DNA of 64,000 nucleotides from Arthrobacter silviterrae (GCF_011045165.1 NZ_JAAKZI010000005.1:93398-157397), one strand, 5' to 3'. Positions 34,657-48,571 are shown, counted from the first letter of the stretch. Numbers and translations: made by a program. The notes: generated by a model from the sequence alone, not told the origin.

Positions 34657-35556
34657 CTAGGCGAGCGTGATGCCGACGGAGTCCGCGGCCGCACGGAATG
34701 CACGGGCGGCCACGCCAAAGGCCGCCGGCCCGGAGTAGCCGCCGAGTTCGTGCTGCACCGCGAGGTGCGGCTCCAGTGAGGCGAACCCGGTGTAGCCGTC
34801 GCTGCGCAGCGCCGCCAGTGTTTCCATCAGCTCGCCGTCGCCTTCGCCCGTGGGGACCACCACGCCCGTGGCGGCCACGGCGTCCTTGACCTGCAGGTAT
34901 TCCAGGTGCGGGCGCAGCATGGCATAGGCGTCGGTGAAGGGCTTCACGCCCACCTGGACAAAGTTGGCATTGTCCCAGGCGGCCCGCAGCGCGGGCGAGT
35001 TGACGGTTTCCAGGATGTCCAGGACACGCTCGGGGGTGTCGCCGTAGATTTCCTTTTCGTTCTCGTGGATCAGCACCACGCCGGCCCCTTCGGCCTCCGC
35101 GGCCATCAGCGACATGCGCTCCATGACGGCGTCCCGGATGTCCTCCGGCGTCTGGTCCGCCGCGCGGAAGAAGGAGAACAGGCGGATGTAGCGGGTGTCC
35201 AGCGCCTTGGCCACCTCAATGATGCGGCGCAGCCGGGTGACTTCATGGTCTGCGGGCAGGCTGATGTCCACCTTGCCGATGGGGCTGGCGACGGCGGAGA
35301 CTTTCATGCCCGCCCCGTCCAGGACCGCCTTCAGTTCGGCCACCTGGGCGTCATCCAGTTCCGAGACATTGGTCCCCCAGGCGCTGCGCACCTCAATGTG
35401 GGAGGCCCCCAGTGCCTGGAGGACGGCAACCTGGACCTTGGGGTCAGGGTCAACTTCGTCGCCGAACCCGGAAAGGGTCCAGGTGGGGTGCTGGGCATTG
35501 GGCAAGGGGGCCTCCACTTTCGAAAAAACAGCTGCCTGGGGGCCGGGGACGGCCAT
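34657..35556 (-). CDS. sugar phosphate isomerase/epimerase (TIM barrel)
   Basis: A 299-residue TIM-barrel protein with WTLSGFGDEVDPD near the start, IEVRSAWGTNV, VLIHENEKEIYG, AAWDNANFVQVG, LEYLQVKDAVAA and FASLEPHL, the metal-ligand layout of xylose-isomerase-like epimerases. The start is uncertain; ATG 35556 has no strong ribosome site, and GTG 35517 (VEAPLPNAQ) is possible. It is the first gene of the operon 35556-31509 (epimerase, Gfo C, epimerase, Gfo B), controlled by the operator at 35616-35633. Confidence 0.8.
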   Translation of the reverse strand: MAVPGPQAAVFSKVEAPLPNAQHPTWTLSGFGDEVDPDPKVQVAVLQALGASHIEVRSAWGTNVSELDDAQVAELKAVLDGAGMKVSAVASPIGKVDISLPADHEVTRLRRIIEVAKALDTRYIRLFSFFRAADQTPEDIRDAVMERMSLMAAEAEGAGVVLIHENEKEIYGDTPERVLDILETVNSPALRAAWDNANFVQVGVKPFTDAYAMLRPHLEYLQVKDAVAATGVVVPTGEGDGELMETLAALRSDGYTGFASLEPHLAVQHELGGYSGPAAFGVAARAFRAAADSVGITLA

Positions 35557-35592
35557 TCCCAGTGACTCACTTCACAAGTCTCGCTGTCTAGA

Positions 35593-35633
35593 AGCCTAGC
35601 CCCCCAAGCAACAGGCTGACAACCGATTGCCAA
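35593..35633 (-). promoter_or_regulatory. LacI-type operator and promoter of the epimerase/dehydrogenase operon
   Basis: CTGACAACCGATTGCCAA (35616-35633; reverse TTGGCAATCGGTTGTCAG) is close to the uxaC operator. Its minus-strand TTGTCA (35622-35617) serves as -35, with TAGGCT (35598-35593) as -10 at an 18-bp spacing. The operator covers the -35, as expected for a repressor. Confidence 0.7.
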
Positions 35634-35800
35634 TATTCTTTGCCGACCGTATTGTTGGCACATGCGGACAGGGGCCCGTGCCACCTTGGCGACCGGCCGG
35701 AGCGAACCCCTCCCAACGGCGTCCACGCCCGCCCTCCATTCCTGGCGCCGCTTTCAGTCACCCCGTTCACACCGCCCAGCTAGCGAAGGTCAGGCCTGTC

Positions 35801-36847
35801 ATGAGTGCTACCCCCTCCGGCGACACCCCGGGCCGCCCCACCACCATCCGAGATGTCGCTGCACTGTGCGGGGTAACGGCGTCTACGGTGTCCCGCGCCC
35901 TGACCACCCCGGGCCGGGTCAACTACCGCACCCGGGCGCGCATCGAAGCGGCAGCCGCGGAGCTCAACTACGTGCCCAACGCACAGGCCAAGGCACTCAG
36001 TTCCGGCCGGACACGGGCAGTTGCCGTGCTGGTTGCCGACATCACCAACCCCTTTTACTTTGACATCATCCGGGGCACCCAGCTCCAGCTCAAGGCCGCC
36101 GGCTACACCCAGCTGCTGGTGGACACGGAGGAATCCGACGAGGTTGAGGTCAACACCCTGGAACAGATGCGCCAAACGGCCGACGGCGTCATCCTGACGG
36201 CATCCCGGCTCTCCGACGAAGCCCTGGCCGCCGCCAGCACCAAGATGCCGCTTGTGACGATCAACCGGGACGTGGCTGGCGTCCCCTCCGTCATCCTGGA
36301 CACGCCAACAGCCACGAACCAGGCACTGGACCACCTGATCTCACTGGGGCATTCGCGCATCGCCTACCTGGGCGGCCCGGAAACGTCCAGCTCCAACATG
36401 CGGCGCTGGGATGCACTTTCGGCGGCCGCGATGGAACGCCACGTCGAGGTGGTGCGGCTGGGCCCCTTTGCGCCGCGGACTTATTCGGGAGCAGCGGCCG
36501 CCGATGCGCTGGTCCATTCCGGGGCCACGGCCGGCATTGCGTTCAACGACCTCATGGCCATCGGCATGCTGGCACGCCTTCGTGAACGGGGGCTGCGGGT
36601 GCCTGAAGACATGAGCATTGTGGGCTGCGACGACATTTTCGGGGCCGATTTCTGCAGCCCGCCGCTGACCACTGTCACCGCTCCCGTGGAACAGGCGGGG
36701 CGGGTGGCCGTCACGATGCTCCTGAGCCAGCTCAACAGGGGCCGGGGGGCCCTTCCCCGCAGCCAATCCGTGCTCCCCACCTACCTGACCATCCGCGGTT
36801 CCACGGGTGTCGCGCCGGCCCGGCCCTCGTCGTCGTTGGGTTCATAG
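35801..36847 (+). CDS. LacI family transcriptional regulator (2)
   Basis: A 348-residue repressor with HTH TTIRDVAALCGVTASTVSRAL and an effector domain containing AVLVADITNPFYFDIIRGTQ, QLKAAGYTQLLVDTEESDE, FNDLMAIGMLARL and VGCDDIFGADFCSPPLTTV. ATG 35801 was chosen; the longer in-frame reading adds 58 residues lacking HTH character. It is divergent from the epimerase/Gfo operon and convergent with LacI 3, which it closely resembles. It is a prime candidate for binding the TTGGCAACCGGTTGACAA-type operators. Confidence 0.88.
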   Translation: MSATPSGDTPGRPTTIRDVAALCGVTASTVSRALTTPGRVNYRTRARIEAAAAELNYVPNAQAKALSSGRTRAVAVLVADITNPFYFDIIRGTQLQLKAAGYTQLLVDTEESDEVEVNTLEQMRQTADGVILTASRLSDEALAAASTKMPLVTINRDVAGVPSVILDTPTATNQALDHLISLGHSRIAYLGGPETSSSNMRRWDALSAAAMERHVEVVRLGPFAPRTYSGAAAADALVHSGATAGIAFNDLMAIGMLARLRERGLRVPEDMSIVGCDDIFGADFCSPPLTTVTAPVEQAGRVAVTMLLSQLNRGRGALPRSQSVLPTYLTIRGSTGVAPARPSSSLGS

Positions 36848-36865
36848 GGGCGCCAGTGCCCGGGG

Positions 36866-37885
36866 TCAGCGCCGCAGGGGCGCCGGCCCCGTTGATTCGC
36901 GCACCGTCAGGTGGGTGGGCAGCTGCGAAACCTGGCGGGCTGCGAGCGGGCCGCCGCCCAGCCGGTTGAGCAGCATGCTGGTGGCAACCCGGGCGGCCTG
37001 TTCGACGGGTGCCGTGATGGTGGTCAGGGGCGGGTTGCAGAAATCGGCGCCGAAAATGTCGTCGCAGCCGATAATGCTCACATCCTGGGGCACCTTGATG
37101 CCGCGGGTCCGAAGGCGCCGCAGCATGCCAATGGCCAGCAGGTCGTTGAAGGCAATGCAGGCGGACGCCTTGCTGGTGAGCAGCGCGTCCGCGGCGGCAG
37201 CGCCGGACGTTTGCTTCGGCGAGTAGGGGCCCAGCCGGGCTGCGTCAACGCCGTTCTCCCTGGCTGCTTCCTCAAACACCTGCCAGCGCCATTGGCTGGA
37301 CCAGGACTGGGCGGGGCCGGAAATGAAGGCAATCCGGGAATGGTCCAGCGAGACAAGGTGCTGGAAGGCCTGGTGGATGCCGTAGCCCGGGTCGATCAGG
37401 ACCGCGGGGACGCCGGCGTCGTTCCTGTTCAGGGCCACCAGCGGGACCCTCCCCGCGGCACCCGCCAAGGCGCCTGTGGACAACCGGGAAGCAGCCAGGA
37501 TGACGCCCCTCGCGGAAGGGATGACGCTCTCCAGGGCGGACTCCTCGACGTCGGCCGACTCTTCAGTGTCCACCAGGAGCTGGGTGTACCCGGCGGCCTT
37601 GAGCTGCTCCTGCGTGCCGTGGATGATGTCGAAATAAAACGGATTCGTAATGTCGGGCACCAGGAGCGCCACGGCCCTCGGCTTTGCGTCCGGGCCTGCG
37701 GGGGTGCGCTGCCTGGCCTCGTAGCCGAGCTCCTGCACGGCCCGTTGCACCGCCGCCGTGGTGGCCGGGCTGATTCGGCCCGGCTCCGAGAGCACCCGCG
37801 ACACAGTGGATGTTGCCACCCCGGCGGCCCTGGCAACGTCACGCAGGGTCGCCCTGCCCCTGCCTGGCACTGAGTCCATCCGCAA
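36866..37885 (-). CDS. LacI family transcriptional regulator (3)
   Basis: A 339-residue repressor with HTH ATLRDVARAAGVATSTVSRVL and effector-domain segments LLVPDITNPFYFDIIHGTQE, QLKAAGYTQLLVDTEESAD, FNDLLAIGMLRRLRTRG and IGCDDIFGADFCNPPLTTI. These match LacI 2 almost word for word, so the two are close paralogues. It is divergent from ABC transporter 2 and shares an intergenic region holding three operator-like dyads. Start ATG 37885 or the Met at 37879 are both possible. Confidence 0.88.
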   Translation of the reverse strand: MRMDSVPGRGRATLRDVARAAGVATSTVSRVLSEPGRISPATTAAVQRAVQELGYEARQRTPAGPDAKPRAVALLVPDITNPFYFDIIHGTQEQLKAAGYTQLLVDTEESADVEESALESVIPSARGVILAASRLSTGALAGAAGRVPLVALNRNDAGVPAVLIDPGYGIHQAFQHLVSLDHSRIAFISGPAQSWSSQWRWQVFEEAARENGVDAARLGPYSPKQTSGAAAADALLTSKASACIAFNDLLAIGMLRRLRTRGIKVPQDVSIIGCDDIFGADFCNPPLTTITAPVEQAARVATSMLLNRLGGGPLAARQVSQLPTHLTVRESTGPAPLRR

Positions 37886-37921
37886 CTGCTCCTACTCCCC
37901 GTGCCCTCGCCGCCAAGGCGC

Positions 37922-37983
37922 TTGTCAACAGTTTGGCAATTTTTTGGCAACTGATTGCAACCCTATTGCCAAGTCTATAGAGT
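37922..37983 (+). promoter_or_regulatory. triple LacI-type operator region and promoter of ABC transporter 2
   Basis: Three degenerate copies of the operator occur: TTGTCAACAGTTTGGCAA (37922-37939), TTGGCAACTGATTGCAAC (37944-37961) and TTGCAACCCTATTGCCAA (37955-37972). TTGCAA (37955-37960) and TAGAGT (37978-37983) form a 17-bp-spaced promoter for the transporter. The region also lies upstream of the divergent LacI 3. Confidence 0.65.
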
Positions 37984-38067
37984 CTGATCATCAGCCGCAT
38001 CCCATGACGCAGCTCACACGCGCATCATTTCATTGTTCAGGCTTTTCATTGTTCAAGGAGGAACCAG

Positions 38068-39423
38068 ATGGAGATTACCCGCAAGAATTTTCTTATTGGA
38101 ATCGGCGGCATGGGCGCCCTGTCGCTGGCACTCGCAGCCTGCGGGGGATCCCCCGACACGTCCAGTTCCGGCACCGGCAAGGTTGACGGCACGGGCAAGA
38201 CCCTGACCGTGCTGTTCAGCACCAAGTCACAGTATCCCGAGGAGCAGAAGGCCTGGTTCGCCAAGACGGCCGAGGACTTCAAGACGCTCACGGGCGCAAC
38301 CCTGCAGTGGGAAACGTTTGCCTCGGCCAATGATGAGATGACGCGCATCCAGACCTCAGTGGTCTCCGGCACCGGCCCGGACGTCTACGGCCTGGGCACC
38401 ACGTTCACGCCCACGGCCTACTCCACCGGGGCCTTCGTCAAGATGGGTGACGCCGAGTGGAACAAGGTGGGCGGCAAGGACAAGTTTGTCCCGGCCACCC
38501 TGGGCATCTCCGGCCCCGATGCGAACAACCAGATCGGCATCCCCTTTGTGAGCCGCCCGTTCGTCATGGCCTACAACACAGAGATGCTTAAAGCTGCAGG
38601 CATCGACAAGCCGGCCACCACCTGGGATGAATTTTCCGACCACGCCAAGAAAATGACCAAGCCCGGCCAATACGGCCTGGCCATTGCCTACAAGGACAAC
38701 TTTGACCCCTGGAAGTTCATCTGGGGAATGTCCATCCAGGGCGGCAATCCCATCATTGACGGCAAGAAGGTCCGCATTGACGACCCCACCGTCCTTGCAG
38801 CGTACGACGCCTACTTCGGCTGGCTCACCAAGGACAAGGCGGTGGACCCCGCCTCCGTTGGTTGGGGCAACGCGCAGGCCCTTGCCGCGTTCGCCGCGGG
38901 CAAGGCCGGCTACTTCCCCATGACCTCGCCGCTGAGCATTCCCACGCTGGACAAGTCCCCCATGAAGGGCAAATACCAGTACGCCCTGCTCCCGATGGTT
39001 CCCCCAGGCCAGACGGCCCGCCCGTCCGGCGGCGTGGAGGCAGCCAGCATCCTCTCCGGCGACAACCTGGTGGTGGCGGACTATTCGCCGAACAAGGACT
39101 TGGCGTTCGCGTTCATCAAGATGATCACCGACACCGCTGCGCAGGCCAACTACTACAAGATCTTTGGTGAAATCCCCACCAATGTGGAGGCCGCGAAGTC
39201 GCTGAAGTCCGATCCCCTGGTGGCACCTGCACTGGATGCGGCCTCGAAGTCTGTGGCCACCCCGTTCAGCGGCGCCTGGGGCGACGTTCAGCTTGCCCTG
39301 ACCAACATTGCCGTCCAGACCATTCCGGACCTGTCCGCAGGCTCCGTGAGTGAATCGGCCCTGTCCGGGCGCATCAAGACCGCCCAGTCAACCGCCCAGG
39401 CGGCCCTGGACCGGGCCAAGTAA
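38068..39423 (+). CDS. sugar ABC transporter substrate-binding lipoprotein, transporter 2
   Basis: A 451-residue CUT1 solute-binding lipoprotein. The signal MEITRKNFLIGIGGMGALS resembles a Tat-like RK motif (TRKNFL) and ends in LALAACGGS (lipidated Cys about 25). Family segments include TGATLQWETFASANDEM and GIPFVSRPFVMAYNTEML. A strong AAGGAGG site precedes the ATG. LacI operators upstream tie it to the uronate and epimerase operons, so its ligand is probably a uronide or related glycoside (inference). Confidence 0.88.
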   Translation: MEITRKNFLIGIGGMGALSLALAACGGSPDTSSSGTGKVDGTGKTLTVLFSTKSQYPEEQKAWFAKTAEDFKTLTGATLQWETFASANDEMTRIQTSVVSGTGPDVYGLGTTFTPTAYSTGAFVKMGDAEWNKVGGKDKFVPATLGISGPDANNQIGIPFVSRPFVMAYNTEMLKAAGIDKPATTWDEFSDHAKKMTKPGQYGLAIAYKDNFDPWKFIWGMSIQGGNPIIDGKKVRIDDPTVLAAYDAYFGWLTKDKAVDPASVGWGNAQALAAFAAGKAGYFPMTSPLSIPTLDKSPMKGKYQYALLPMVPPGQTARPSGGVEAASILSGDNLVVADYSPNKDLAFAFIKMITDTAAQANYYKIFGEIPTNVEAAKSLKSDPLVAPALDAASKSVATPFSGAWGDVQLALTNIAVQTIPDLSAGSVSESALSGRIKTAQSTAQAALDRAK

Positions 39424-39446
39424 AGCTGCGCTGAAAGACTCCTCCC

Positions 39447-40424
39447 ATGACTAGCGAAATCGCCGGGAACACCCTGCGGGACGAGGCAACCCGTCCCGCA
39501 GGGGGGCCTCCCGCCCCCCAAAACAAGAAACGCAAAGGCGTCACCGAACGCGACCGTCCCTTGTGGCTGCTGGCCCCCGGCGGGCTCCTCATTGCGGTCA
39601 TTATTCTCATCCCGCTGGTGCTGGCGCTCTACATGTCGCTGATCGACCTGGACCAGTACACGCTGCGCAAGTGGCTGACCACCCCGTTCATTGGCGTTGA
39701 AAACTTTGTCGAGGCACTCACCAAGACGGACCTGCTCCGGTCCATTTGGATCAGCGTCTCCTTCGCCGTCGTCTCCACCATCGTGACCGTGCCACTGGGG
39801 GTGGCGGCCGCCGTCGTCACCCAAAACCCGTACCGCGGCCGGGCCATCGTCCGTGCCGTGTTCCTGATCCCCTATGTGCTCCCCTCCTTCGTGGTGGCCA
39901 CGGTTTGGCGCACCATGCTCCAGCCGGACGGCATCGTCAACAGCGTGCTGCACAATGTGGGGATCGACCCGGGCCTGTGGCTCAACGGGCCCATGTCCTA
40001 CTGGACGCTGATCCTCGTGGAGATCTGGGCCGCCTGGCCATTCATCTACCTGCTGGCCCTTGCCGGCCTGCAGTCGGTGGACCACGAGGTCCACGAGGCT
40101 GCCGCCATTGACGGCGCGCTCTGGTGGCGCAAGCTGCGGGAAGTCATCTTCCCCTACCTCAAGGGCCCCGTGTCCCTGGCGTTCCTGCTGGGCACGCTGA
40201 ACCACATCAACAACTTCACCCTGCCGTTTGTGCTGTTTGGTGCGCCGGCACCGGCGGACGTCAATGTCCTCCCGATCCTGGTTTATGTGACAAGCTTCCA
40301 AAGTTTCCGCTTTGGCTTGAGCGCTGCCATGGCAGTTGTCTCGCTGATCCTCATCGCCATTCCGCTGTTTATCTATCTGCGGGCAGTCAAGCTTGACGTC
40401 TCTGACGACGGAGGGAAGAAATGA
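39447..40424 (+). CDS. carbohydrate ABC transporter permease (CUT1, MalF-type), transporter 2
   Basis: A 325-residue permease with about six helices (LWLLAPGGLLIAVIILIPLVLALYMSL; GRAIVRAVFLIPYVLPSFVVATVWRTML) and the EAA loop EVHEAAAIDGALWWRKLREVIFP. It pairs with the following MalG-type permease, whose ATG overlaps this stop by 4 nt. No ATPase gene is present. No clear ribosome site precedes the ATG; coupling from the upstream gene is likely. Confidence 0.88.
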   Translation: MTSEIAGNTLRDEATRPAGGPPAPQNKKRKGVTERDRPLWLLAPGGLLIAVIILIPLVLALYMSLIDLDQYTLRKWLTTPFIGVENFVEALTKTDLLRSIWISVSFAVVSTIVTVPLGVAAAVVTQNPYRGRAIVRAVFLIPYVLPSFVVATVWRTMLQPDGIVNSVLHNVGIDPGLWLNGPMSYWTLILVEIWAAWPFIYLLALAGLQSVDHEVHEAAAIDGALWWRKLREVIFPYLKGPVSLAFLLGTLNHINNFTLPFVLFGAPAPADVNVLPILVYVTSFQSFRFGLSAAMAVVSLILIAIPLFIYLRAVKLDVSDDGGKK

Positions 40425-41329
40425 GCACCCAAACCCGCACGCGTTCCGCCACCCGGACCCCGCGAAAGGGGCGCAGCGCCGAGGTCACCAGGCTGATGCC
40501 AACGTGGCTCATCGCCGTCCTGACCACCCTGCTGTGCGTCCTGGTGCTGGTGCCCGTTGCCTACATCTTCCTGGCGTCGCTGAACTCCGACGTCGGCGTG
40601 GCCCGCGGGGAATTCTGGCCCAGCCAGTTCTCGCTGGAAAGCTACACGAAAATTTGGCGCAGCGTGGGACTGGGCAAGGGCATCATCAACAGCCTGGTCG
40701 TCTCCGGTGCCGTTGCCGTGGTCTCCGCGCTGATCGCCATCGGCACCGCGTATGTGCTGGTCCGCTTTTCCTTCCCGGGCAGGCTGACCATGCTGCGCGG
40801 CCTCCTGGGCCTGCAAAGCATCCCGGGCACGCTCATGCTGCTGCCCGTGTTCGTGCTGTTCGCCTCCATTGGCGCCTGGGTGGGCATCACCATCATCGGC
40901 ACCCTCTGGGGACTGTTCATTGCCTACCTGACGTTCGCCCTGCCCTTTTCAACGTGGGTCATGGTCACGTACTTGAGGGGCCTGCCGCGTGAGCTGGAGG
41001 AGGCCGCGCGCATTGACGGTGCCTCCAACATGGGCATCCTGTTCCGCATCATTGTGCCGCTGAGCTGGCCCGGCATTGTCGTTTCCGGGATCTTTGCCTT
41101 CCTGCTGGGCTGGAACGACGTGCTGTTTGCCTCGATTTTCACCAAGCCAAACACGGCGACGGCGGCCATCGTGTTGCAGGTCTTCAGCGCCAGCCAGGAA
41201 GGCGGCGCCATCCCGGTCTACAGCCAAATGATGGCTGCGGCCCTGGTCTGTGCGGCGCCGGTGGTCATCCTCTACTTCATCTTCCAGCGCTACCTCGTCG
41301 GCGGGCTCACCGCGGGCGGCGTGAAGTAG
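40421..41329 (+). CDS. carbohydrate ABC transporter permease (CUT1, MalG-type), transporter 2
   Basis: A 302-residue permease with about six helices (WLIAVLTTLLCVLVLVPVAYIFLASL; GLLGLQSIPGTLMLLPVFVLFASI) and the EAA loop ELEEAARIDGASNMGILFRIIVPL. It closes the three-gene transporter operon. A perfect long hairpin follows 60 nt after its stop. Confidence 0.88.
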   Translation: MSTQTRTRSATRTPRKGRSAEVTRLMPTWLIAVLTTLLCVLVLVPVAYIFLASLNSDVGVARGEFWPSQFSLESYTKIWRSVGLGKGIINSLVVSGAVAVVSALIAIGTAYVLVRFSFPGRLTMLRGLLGLQSIPGTLMLLPVFVLFASIGAWVGITIIGTLWGLFIAYLTFALPFSTWVMVTYLRGLPRELEEAARIDGASNMGILFRIIVPLSWPGIVVSGIFAFLLGWNDVLFASIFTKPNTATAAIVLQVFSASQEGGAIPVYSQMMAAALVCAAPVVILYFIFQRYLVGGLTAGGVK

Positions 41330-41391
41330 GGGCGTGCCGGCAGCAGCGCCCACACTACAGTTGTGGCGGGCTGGCCGGGACAATAATGCAC

Positions 41392-41448
41392 CGAGAGTAC
41401 AGATGGGGCGGGCGGACGGGAGGTCCGCCCGCCCCATCTGTACTCTCG
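41392..41448. terminator. perfect 26-bp hairpin between convergent genes
   Basis: The arms 41392-41417 and 41423-41448 are perfectly complementary around the 5-nt loop GGGAG. The hairpin lies between ABC transporter 2 (plus) and guaB1 (minus). It lacks a T tract, so it may be a bidirectional transcription barrier or RNase-stable end rather than a classical terminator. Confidence 0.65.
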
Positions 41449-41463
41449 ACGAAGTGGGCGGGA

Positions 41464-47115
<5,652 letters not shown>

Positions 47116-47124
47116 GGCGTTTAG

Positions 47125-47155
47125 GATGCCCGGTCTGGATGACAGGCCGGGCATC
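47125..47155 (+). terminator. terminator hairpin after kgd
   Basis: GATGCCCGGTCT (47125-47136) pairs with AGGCCGGGCATC (47144-47155), with one G-U pair and a 7-nt loop, followed by TTCCATTTG. It sits 10 nt after the kgd stop. Confidence 0.75.
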
Positions 47156-47187
47156 TTCCATTTGAAGTGAGAAATGAAGGGGGCACC

Positions 47188-47787
47188 GTGGAAAAGCGGG
47201 AGCTGCGAATTGTGGCCGTGGGGGACGAGCTGGTGGCAGGCGTGGGCGATCCGCGCGCACTGGGTTGGCTGGGCCGGGTCCTGGCGCGCACGCCGCAGGA
47301 AGACATCACGGTGGAGCCGTACGTCCTGGCGAACCCCGGGGAAGGCACCGAAACACTCGCTGGGCGCTGGCTGCTCGAGGCCGGCAAGCGTTTCGACGAC
47401 TTTCATGAAAACCGGCTGGTCATTGGGCTGTCGGGGCGGGACATTGAATACGGGCTCTCCACGGCGCGCAGCCGGCTGAACCTGGCCAATATCCTGGACG
47501 GCGCCACCCAGCTGAACATTCCGGTGTTCGTGGTGGGGCCGCCGCCGTCGCTGGATCCGGCCCTGAACCGCAAGCTGGCGGAGCTGAACACCGCTTTTGC
47601 CGACGTGACCACCCGCCGCAAGCACCACTACGTGGACACGTTTTCGCCCTTGCAGAACCACGAGCAGTGGCGCAACGACGTTGCCGCCAATGCCGGCGCC
47701 CCGGGGCAGGCCGGCTACGGCCTTATGGCGTGGCTGGTGCTGCACCGCGGCTGGTACCAGTGGCTGGACCTCCCCGAAGCCTCCTGA
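47188..47787 (+). CDS. GDSL/SGNH-like hydrolase
   Basis: A 199-residue protein starting with RIVAVGDELVAGVGDPRALGWLGRVL, where GDELVAGVGD replaces the usual GDS(L) block, and ending with GQAGYGLMAWLVLHR. The layout suggests an SGNH/GDSL lipase-like fold, but a clear catalytic Ser in block I is absent (GDE where GDS is expected). It may therefore be inactive or not a hydrolase. GTG 47188 was chosen, with AAGGGGG upstream. Neighbours give no hint of function. Confidence 0.65.
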   Translation: MEKRELRIVAVGDELVAGVGDPRALGWLGRVLARTPQEDITVEPYVLANPGEGTETLAGRWLLEAGKRFDDFHENRLVIGLSGRDIEYGLSTARSRLNLANILDGATQLNIPVFVVGPPPSLDPALNRKLAELNTAFADVTTRRKHHYVDTFSPLQNHEQWRNDVAANAGAPGQAGYGLMAWLVLHRGWYQWLDLPEAS

Positions 47788-47875
47788 CCCTCCCCCGGTT
47801 AGGTGCACGCCCACCAGTTATGGGAGACTTGGGGGCAGATCTTTTTCGGATCTTGGTAAATGATTGGAGGCAGCC

Positions 47876-47950
47876 ATGTCAAAGCGTTCACGCAAGCGTC
47901 GGGACCGCAAGACCGGCGGCGCAAACCACGGTAAGCGCCCCAACACGTAA
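47876..47950 (+). CDS. 50S ribosomal protein bL37 (24 residues)
   Basis: A 24-residue, very basic protein beginning MSKRSRKRRDRK and ending NHGKRPNT, with an excellent ribosome site (TTGGAGG, 6 nt before ATG). It matches the small actinobacterial ribosomal protein bL37 as I recall it, with the conserved ANHGKRPN tail. It joins the large ribosomal subunit. The gene is monocistronic, 88 nt after the GDSL-like gene, and is followed by a terminator. It is too short for most gene callers. Confidence 0.85.
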   Translation: MSKRSRKRRDRKTGGANHGKRPNT

Positions 47951-47968
47951 GTCCCGGCTTATGATCAC

Positions 47969-48004
47969 AAATGCCCGTCCCGCCGCTTGGCAGGGCGGGC
48001 ATTT
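47969..48004 (+). terminator. terminator hairpin after bL37 gene
   Basis: AAATGCCCGTCCCG (47969-47982) pairs with CAGGGCGGGCATTT (47991-48004) apart from one G-U pair and one mismatch, with an 8-nt loop. The right arm ends in ATTT. Confidence 0.75.
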
Positions 48005-48097
48005 GCGTGAGCAAGCAGACAGCGGCATTAAATACGGTAATTTCCATGCTTATTGCTAGGCTGGAACAGCACCCTGCCCGCAAAGAGAAAGACGCCC

Positions 48098-48568
48098 ATG
48101 TTCGCCCTTGTTTTGCTGACCATGCTGCCGTTCATCTGGTTTGGCATGGTGGTTGCCATTTCCTTCATCGAAACCCCGCTGAAATTCCGTGCGCCCGGCA
48201 TGACGCACGCGCTGGGCGTGGGGATCGGCCGGATCGTCTTCAAGGTGCTCAACAGCGTCGAGGCCGTGGTGGCCGCCGTAATCCTGCTCACGTGGATCCT
48301 GCAGCCCGCCCTGGTGTCCCCGCCGGCCGGCCTGCTGCTGGGCCTTGCCATGGCCGCCCTGGCCCTGCAGGTGCTGGTGCTGCGCCCTTCGATGGCCAAG
48401 CGCACCAAGGCCCTGTCGGAGACCGCCCTGAAGCACGACGGCGGCACGGCCGTCAGGGCGAAGGTCGGCACCAACACGCACATCGCCTACATAACGTCGG
48501 AGGCGCTGAAGGTGCTCGCCCTGCCGGTGGCGGGCATTCTGGTGGTCCTCGCCGTGGCGGCCAGGTAG
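48098..48568 (+). CDS. small integral membrane protein of unknown function
   Basis: A 156-residue protein with four hydrophobic segments (FALVLLTMLPFIWFGMVVAISFI; VEAVVAAVILLTWIL; GLLLGLAMAALALQVLVL; ALKVLALPVAGILVVLAVA). The segment FIETPLKFRAPGMTHALGVGIGRIVF is highly distinctive, but I do not recognise the family. ATG 48098 was chosen over an upstream in-frame start. The next gene, a truncated haemoglobin, starts 3 nt after its stop and is probably cotranscribed, which suggests a link to oxygen or nitric oxide chemistry (inference). Confidence 0.75.
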   Translation: MFALVLLTMLPFIWFGMVVAISFIETPLKFRAPGMTHALGVGIGRIVFKVLNSVEAVVAAVILLTWILQPALVSPPAGLLLGLAMAALALQVLVLRPSMAKRTKALSETALKHDGGTAVRAKVGTNTHIAYITSEALKVLALPVAGILVVLAVAAR

Positions 48569-48571
48569 GCC

